Assembly: GCA_021772875.1 (NCBI GenBank)
Contig: JAJFLD010000059.1
Span: forward strand, 1-10,290
DNA: 10,290 nucleotides
Direction: 5' to 3'
Origin: Ghiorsea sp.
GTDB taxonomy: Bacteria > Pseudomonadota > Zetaproteobacteria > Mariprofundales > Mariprofundaceae
Made by a program: the position numbers and the translations under genes. This document shows positions 7,436 through 10,290 of this stretch, piece by piece; the first letter of the stretch is position 1, and every line of letters starts with the position of its first letter. Under the pieces are notes generated by a model, which saw only the letters and a program-made list of their open reading frames with translations, searched no databases and had not been told where the DNA came from.

Positions 7436-8241
7436 TTTTTAGCTCCATTATTTTGCGACAAAGCCTTAAGCTGAGCTCGCGCAATTTCAGCTGTTTTACT
7501 ATCTGGATATTCCTTGATCACGCGTTGGAGTGCTGCACGCGCATCACCTATTTGCTGAAGGTTTTGATGCACGGTTGCAATTTTTAAAAGTGCTGCCGCG
7601 TGTTTTGGACTTTTATGGTATTGATTGACGACCACATTAAACGATTCAAGAGCTTCTTTATTTCGTCGTTGAGCAACCAAACTCTCACCCAGCCAATAAT
7701 AAGCTTGGTCGGTGTATTCCCCTTTGGGATGTTTTTGAATGACAGCCACAAAACCAGCCGATGCTTCATCATAACGACCACTCTTTAAGGCCAGATATGC
7801 TGCCGTATAAGCATTTTTCTCAGCACTTGCAGCAGCTTCAGTTGCAACTGGTTTAACAACCTTAGAAGCAGCCTTTTTTACAGCCATCGCGTCAAGGCGT
7901 TTGTTTAATGATGTTGTTTTCTTTATCGGTTTTTTGATGCGTTGTGAGTAGACTACAGCTTTCTCTTGGCTTTCTGCTAACGATGCTTCCAACATGGCTA
8001 TCTTTGTCTCTTGCTCTAAGCTCAATCGTTCCAACGACATCATTTTTTGATCTATTTGCTCAATATGTTCTTTTAATTGTGCATTGCTCACATGAACATC
8101 TTGTAACGATTGCAAAACTAAATTTTTATCACTCAACCACTGCTCAGGCAGAGGTTTACTTGTCGCACAACTTGTGAGCAACACCAAAGATAAAGCCATC
8201 GATATTATCGATGGCTTTATACCAAACAAAAAAAGCTTCAC
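7432..8241 (-). CDS. cpoB: CpoB (YbgF), Tol-Pal-associated TPR protein, predicted lipoprotein
   Basis: Cell-division coordinator that links the Tol-Pal system with peptidoglycan synthesis during envelope constriction. Of 269 residues, 1-24 form a lipoprotein signal ending in the lipobox L22-T-S-C25; A26 after the cysteine predicts outer-membrane sorting. E. coli CpoB is instead a soluble periplasmic protein. Residues about 38-97 look like the family's coiled coil, 98-140 are a Lys/Ala-rich linker, and about 142-262 are three TPR-like repeats (for example YTAAYLALKSGRYDEA and AYYWLGESLVAQ). The start is GTG with only a weak ribosome site, 17 bp after pal. The signal-peptide codons contain a perfect palindrome at 8190-8220. 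It ends in A6 followed by TAA next to queE. Confidence 0.92.
   Translation of the reverse strand: MKLFLFGIKPSIISMALSLVLLTSCATSKPLPEQWLSDKNLVLQSLQDVHVSNAQLKEHIEQIDQKMMSLERLSLEQETKIAMLEASLAESQEKAVVYSQRIKKPIKKTTSLNKRLDAMAVKKAASKVVKPVATEAAASAEKNAYTAAYLALKSGRYDEASAGFVAVIQKHPKGEYTDQAYYWLGESLVAQRRNKEALESFNVVVNQYHKSPKHAAALLKIATVHQNLQQIGDARAALQRVIKEYPDSKTAEIARAQLKALSQNNGAKK
8190..8220. repeat. Perfect 15-bp-arm palindrome with 1-bp centre in the 5' codons of cpoB
   Basis: The left arm ATAAAGCCATCGATA (8190-8204), a single T (8205) and the exact reverse complement (8206-8220) form a 31-bp inverted repeat. In the cpoB message it starts 21 bases after the GTG and would form a strong hairpin over codons 8-18 of the signal peptide. 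Neither strand has a following T-run, so it is not a normal intrinsic terminator. Confidence 0.9.
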
Positions 8242-8258
8242 GCTAAAAAACTTACGAA

Positions 8259-8600
8259 TTAACGGTTAACAATATCACCATGACGATTTTGTGCCCAGCA
8301 AGCTTCGCCCGAACGTGTACATACAGGGCGTTCTTCACCAAATGATACTGTATTCACACGTGTGTCAGCCACACCATTTGCAAGCAACACATTACGCACT
8401 GATTTGGCACGTTCTTCACCCAAAGCCAAGTTGTACTCACGGCTGCCGCGTTCATCACAATTACCTTCAACAGTAACTTTCACATCAGGATTTGCCTTCA
8501 ACCATGTTGCGTATTCACCAATAATCGCTGCACCTGCACTGTCAATTTTCGCACTATCAAAAGCGAAATACACAGCGTTTGTAGAAGGCTTGGCTGCCAT
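8259..8600 (-). CDS. Pal C-terminal part: OmpA-like peptidoglycan-binding domain
   Basis: This is the longest normal-start reading frame after the TAA: 113 residues from ATG at 8600 with no ribosome site and no signal peptide. If made, it would remain in the cytoplasm, away from peptidoglycan. The domain keeps NCDERG and the C-terminal NRH region and has cysteines in PVCTRSGEACW that could form a disulfide in the periplasm. It most likely represents the rest of a full pal gene rather than a separate gene. Confidence 0.6.
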   Translation of the reverse strand: MAAKPSTNAVYFAFDSAKIDSAGAAIIGEYATWLKANPDVKVTVEGNCDERGSREYNLALGEERAKSVRNVLLANGVADTRVNTVSFGEERPVCTRSGEACWAQNRHGDIVNR

Positions 8601-8609
8601 TTTAGCTTT

Positions 8610-8666
8610 TGCAGCAGCATCTGCTTATGCAGCAGCATCTGCTTTAGCTATTGCAGCAGCATCTGC
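8610..8666 (-). repeat. Three exact copies of a 15-bp ADAAA-coding repeat in the Pal linker
   Basis: On the minus strand GCAGATGCTGCTGCA occurs at 8666-8652, 8642-8628 and 8624-8610. The spacers are ATAGCTAAA (9 bp) and TAA (3 bp), and AAAGCTAAA follows the last copy. All units keep the reading frame. Such repeats can slip during replication, but no single deletion of the 9-bp spacers gives TAA; a point change from AAA does. Confidence 0.9.
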
Positions 8667-8810
8667 TTCCATTTGTGCAGAAGACATTTCGCTCTTATTC
8701 ATGCTGCTACTCATTGCTGAGTTATCTGTTTTCCCACCGCAGCCTGCAAATGCTAAGCTCGCTGCAGCAACTACAATCAACGCCATTTTTGAATAATGTT
8801 TTAAAATCAT
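8625..8810 (-). CDS. Pal N-terminal part: lipoprotein signal and linker up to the TAA
   Basis: If the TAA is real, this 61-residue product would be exported and lipidated at C24 but would consist only of a Met/Ser/Ala linker. It would have no peptidoglycan-binding domain and hence no expected Pal activity. See the whole-gene entry for pal. Confidence 0.5.
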   Translation of the reverse strand: MILKHYSKMALIVVAAASLAFAGCGGKTDNSAMSSSMNKSEMSSAQMEADAAAIAKADAAA

Positions 8811-8944
8811 CTTAAATCCCCTTTTTTGTCAATGGTACCTATAAATATGAGCAAACTCAACAATAAAAGCATTCTTCTGTCCAGCCTTTATCAATCACCC
8901 TGAAAAAACTTACACGCACCATAGCCTTTGATGATAGATATATT

Positions 8945-8970
8945 TGTGACATCCATCATGTTTCTTTAAT
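8945..8970 (+). promoter_or_regulatory. Weak promoter-like region with a partial CRP-type half-site before the haem/beta-helix gene
   Basis: The 212-bp divergent region between pal and the next plus-strand gene holds TTTAAT (8965-8970), a fair -10, with only a poor -35 (TTGTGA, 15-bp spacing). TGTGACATCCATCATG (8945-8960) matches the first arm of a CRP site fully and the second at three of five bases. I found no convincing promoter for pal in the opposite direction. Confidence 0.2.
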
Positions 8971-9022
8971 CTTCGCTTGCTAAGTTGTGCCAACAAAAAA
9001 TAAAAACGGAGTCAATCAGCCT

Positions 9023-10264
9023 ATGAAAACACTATATAAAACCTTTGGCGCTGCCGCTATCTTTAGTTCTCTTTTTATCGCTGAAGAAGCCAAAGCAAAA
9101 CCTGGATGGGATGTCCTTGGAAATGCAAATGGATATACTAGCGGTATTAGCTGCTCTACATGTCACGCTGGCACACCAACTGAAAATAACGTGACTACCT
9201 CTTATGGCGTACTCTTTAACAGCAGAGTTAATGATAACAATGTTTCTACAGCTTCATTTGTTCCTCTTGAGTCATTTGACTCTGACGGCGATGGCTTCAC
9301 CAATGGTCAGGAATTACGTCAAGCTGGGGGTAATGTAAACTACGCTATTATTTTCCCATCGTTATCTTTACCCGACATCATCTCAGGCAATGTTTCCGCT
9401 AAAGCAGTTGATGGTGGTGCTGTTTCAGCACTTTCTTATATTGGAACAGCTTTTACTGGTGGCAGAACGCTTTTTGAAAAACCTGCTACTGCTGCGACCA
9501 CATCATCAACATTCATGTATAAGTTTGGTGGCATCCAAATAGGTGCAACTGCAACATTCTACGATGAAAACAACGCTGTAATACCATTTACGCCAGCAAA
9601 CACAGCTGATGGCAGCTATGTTGTGAATACCCTCCCTACTGCTCCTGCTATCCCTATTGGAAGCATGAATATTACAGTGAAAGATGATGGCGTATTTGAT
9701 TTGTATTCAACAGCTGCCTTTCAGCGTATTGCTAAAGCACGTATTCCAGCATTCGTACCCGTAGTGAACCCTGCTTCTATCAACCCATATGCAACCATCA
9801 GCTCATTCGCAAAAATAAGCCCTACAGCAACCGTTGATAATTATGCTGTTGTTGATGCTTATGCCGTTATTGATAACTACGCCGTTGTAGGCGCGTATGC
9901 ACAAGTGGGTTCTTACGCATATATCGCAGCAAACGTAGACCTATATGCTGGTGTTGATATTTACACACAAGTAACAATTGACCCATACGTAGAAGTCTTG
10001 GCCTCAATCACTACGCCAACCACACAAACTTTACCCAATAGCGTTGGTTATATCTCCTCGCGCTTTGCTATTGCAACAAGCCAACCAGCTCCTTCCATCC
10101 TTGGTGGGATTAACGGTGCAGGTGCTGGCGGCGGCGCCACAGGGAAAACAACTGGTCTACACTGCATGACATCTGGCCTAGGTACGCAAGGATTAATGTT
10201 CTTAAGCCTTATGGCGGTAGGTGGTTTATTATTACGCCGCAACAAGGCTCATAGCATCAATTAA
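9023..10264 (+). CDS. Secreted haem c / EF-hand / hexapeptide beta-helix protein with C-terminal sorting-like tail
   Basis: I do not recognise a named family for this 413-residue protein. In order it has a Sec signal (about 1-24, likely cut after AKA), a haem c site C44-S-T-C-H48 followed by an EF-hand loop D86-S-D-G-D-G-F-T-N-G-Q-E97 with all usual calcium ligands, an unassigned beta-rich region about 105-250, about 13 hexapeptide repeats at 253-330, a Gly-rich spacer, and C381 followed by a membrane helix (about 386-404) and R405-R406. The Cys-helix-Arg tail resembles MYXO-CTERM or GlyGly-CTERM type sorting signals, so the protein may end up on the cell surface. ATG at 9023 is preferred to GTG at 8987: it starts the signal peptide directly and has GGAG 11 bases upstream. 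One haem and surface export suggest redox or adhesion roles; neither is shown. Confidence 0.85.
   Translation: MKTLYKTFGAAAIFSSLFIAEEAKAKPGWDVLGNANGYTSGISCSTCHAGTPTENNVTTSYGVLFNSRVNDNNVSTASFVPLESFDSDGDGFTNGQELRQAGGNVNYAIIFPSLSLPDIISGNVSAKAVDGGAVSALSYIGTAFTGGRTLFEKPATAATTSSTFMYKFGGIQIGATATFYDENNAVIPFTPANTADGSYVVNTLPTAPAIPIGSMNITVKDDGVFDLYSTAAFQRIAKARIPAFVPVVNPASINPYATISSFAKISPTATVDNYAVVDAYAVIDNYAVVGAYAQVGSYAYIAANVDLYAGVDIYTQVTIDPYVEVLASITTPTTQTLPNSVGYISSRFAIATSQPAPSILGGINGAGAGGGATGKTTGLHCMTSGLGTQGLMFLSLMAVGGLLLRRNKAHSIN
9779..10012 (+). repeat. About 13 hexapeptide repeats of left-handed beta-helix type with ordered tyrosines
   Basis: Residues 253-330 divide without gaps into hexads such as INPYAT, VDNYAV, VDAYAV, IDNYAV, VGAYAQ and VGSYAY. 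The first position is always Ile, Val or Leu and the fifth is Ala, Val or Ile, as in left-handed beta-helix proteins with three hexads per turn. Position four is Tyr or Phe in 8 of 13. The later hexads (IAANVD, LYAGVD, IYTQVT) keep the core but lose the regular position-four Tyr. Confidence 0.8.
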
Positions 10265-10290
10265 AGCACATTTTAAGTTGAAGCAATCAT

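Larger units (their letters stand above)
8259..8810 (-). pseudogene. pal: pal, peptidoglycan-associated lipoprotein, interrupted by one in-frame TAA
   Basis: Pal anchors the outer membrane to peptidoglycan and works with TolA and TolB. Read through, this is a 183-residue lipoprotein, close to E. coli Pal (173). It has signal residues 1-23 with FAGC (C24), a Ser/Met- and then Ala-rich linker, and an OmpA-like domain from about 78 with FAFDSAKID, VEGNCDERGSREYNLALGEERA and a final NRHGDIV. Codon 62 (8627 to 8625) is TAA within an ADAAA repeat; a single change from AAA would create it. The frame is the same before and after the stop, and the domain is otherwise well preserved. ATG at 8810 has a good site (AGGGGA). 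This may be a true nonsense mutation, a sequence error, or a read-through site. No tolB lies upstream within the window. Confidence 0.8.

Noticed and set aside
8610..8666. Three identical 15-bp repeats as a possible CRISPR or integration array
   Set aside because: Repeats are too short, spacers are 3 and 9 bp, and all units code in frame for a Pal linker.
8362..8796. A 144-codon open frame on the plus strand opposite pal
   Set aside because: It is antisense to clear Pal codons, and its Ala/Ser-rich product simply mirrors the ADAAA repeat and linker; no ribosome site or family motif is seen.
8987..9022. GTG at 8987 as the start of the haem/beta-helix protein
   Set aside because: It would add 12 polar residues before a complete signal peptide; GGAG lies upstream of the ATG at 9023 instead.

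Overview
The window reads as a compact stretch of a Gram-negative, probably proteobacterial, chromosome with a moderately AT-rich composition. Outer-membrane lipoprotein genes (pal, cpoB) and the order pal-cpoB-queE-queC, familiar from many proteobacteria, support this. Two c-type haem proteins show a respiratory, cytochrome-making organism. An iron-oxidising zetaproteobacterium is one guess, but nothing here proves the lineage. Coding density is very high, and no RNA gene, insertion sequence, phage gene or CRISPR array is visible.

Positions 1-1042 (minus) hold the N-terminal two thirds of a membrane class III adenylate cyclase that runs off the left edge. A 125-bp divergent intergenic region with promoter-like elements separates it from a plus-strand operon at 1168-6082: htpX (membrane protease), a stand-alone CinA-type nucleotide/molybdopterin-binding protein, a tiny membrane-anchored dihaem cytochrome, nadK, recN and a short ArgA-type N-acetyltransferase. 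Four consecutive junctions in this operon are exact 4-bp start/stop overlaps (ATGA or GTGA), so translation is probably coupled from the CinA-like gene onward. The shared theme is at most loose: envelope quality control, nucleotide/NADP metabolism and DNA repair.

The opposite operon (8810 down to 6075, minus) carries pal, cpoB, queE and queC. Pal and CpoB belong to the Tol-Pal envelope-constriction system. QueE and QueC make preQ0, the 7-deazaguanine precursor of queuosine. This operon has two oddities. Pal is cut by one in-frame TAA in an Ala-rich linker, with the frame otherwise intact. The conserved N-terminus of QueE has no ATG, GTG or TTG in front of it; an ATAA sits exactly where a normal ATGA overlap with cpoB would be expected. 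A perfect 15-bp-arm palindrome also lies in the first codons of cpoB. The two operons converge with an 8-bp coding overlap at 6075-6082.

The right end (9023-10264, plus) encodes the most unusual protein: a secreted 413-residue mosaic with one CxxCH haem site, a canonical EF-hand calcium loop, an unrecognised beta-rich region, about 13 hexapeptide repeats of left-handed beta-helix type with regularly placed tyrosines, and a C-terminal Cys-transmembrane-Arg tail resembling a protein-sorting signal. It is the best candidate for undescribed biology in this window.
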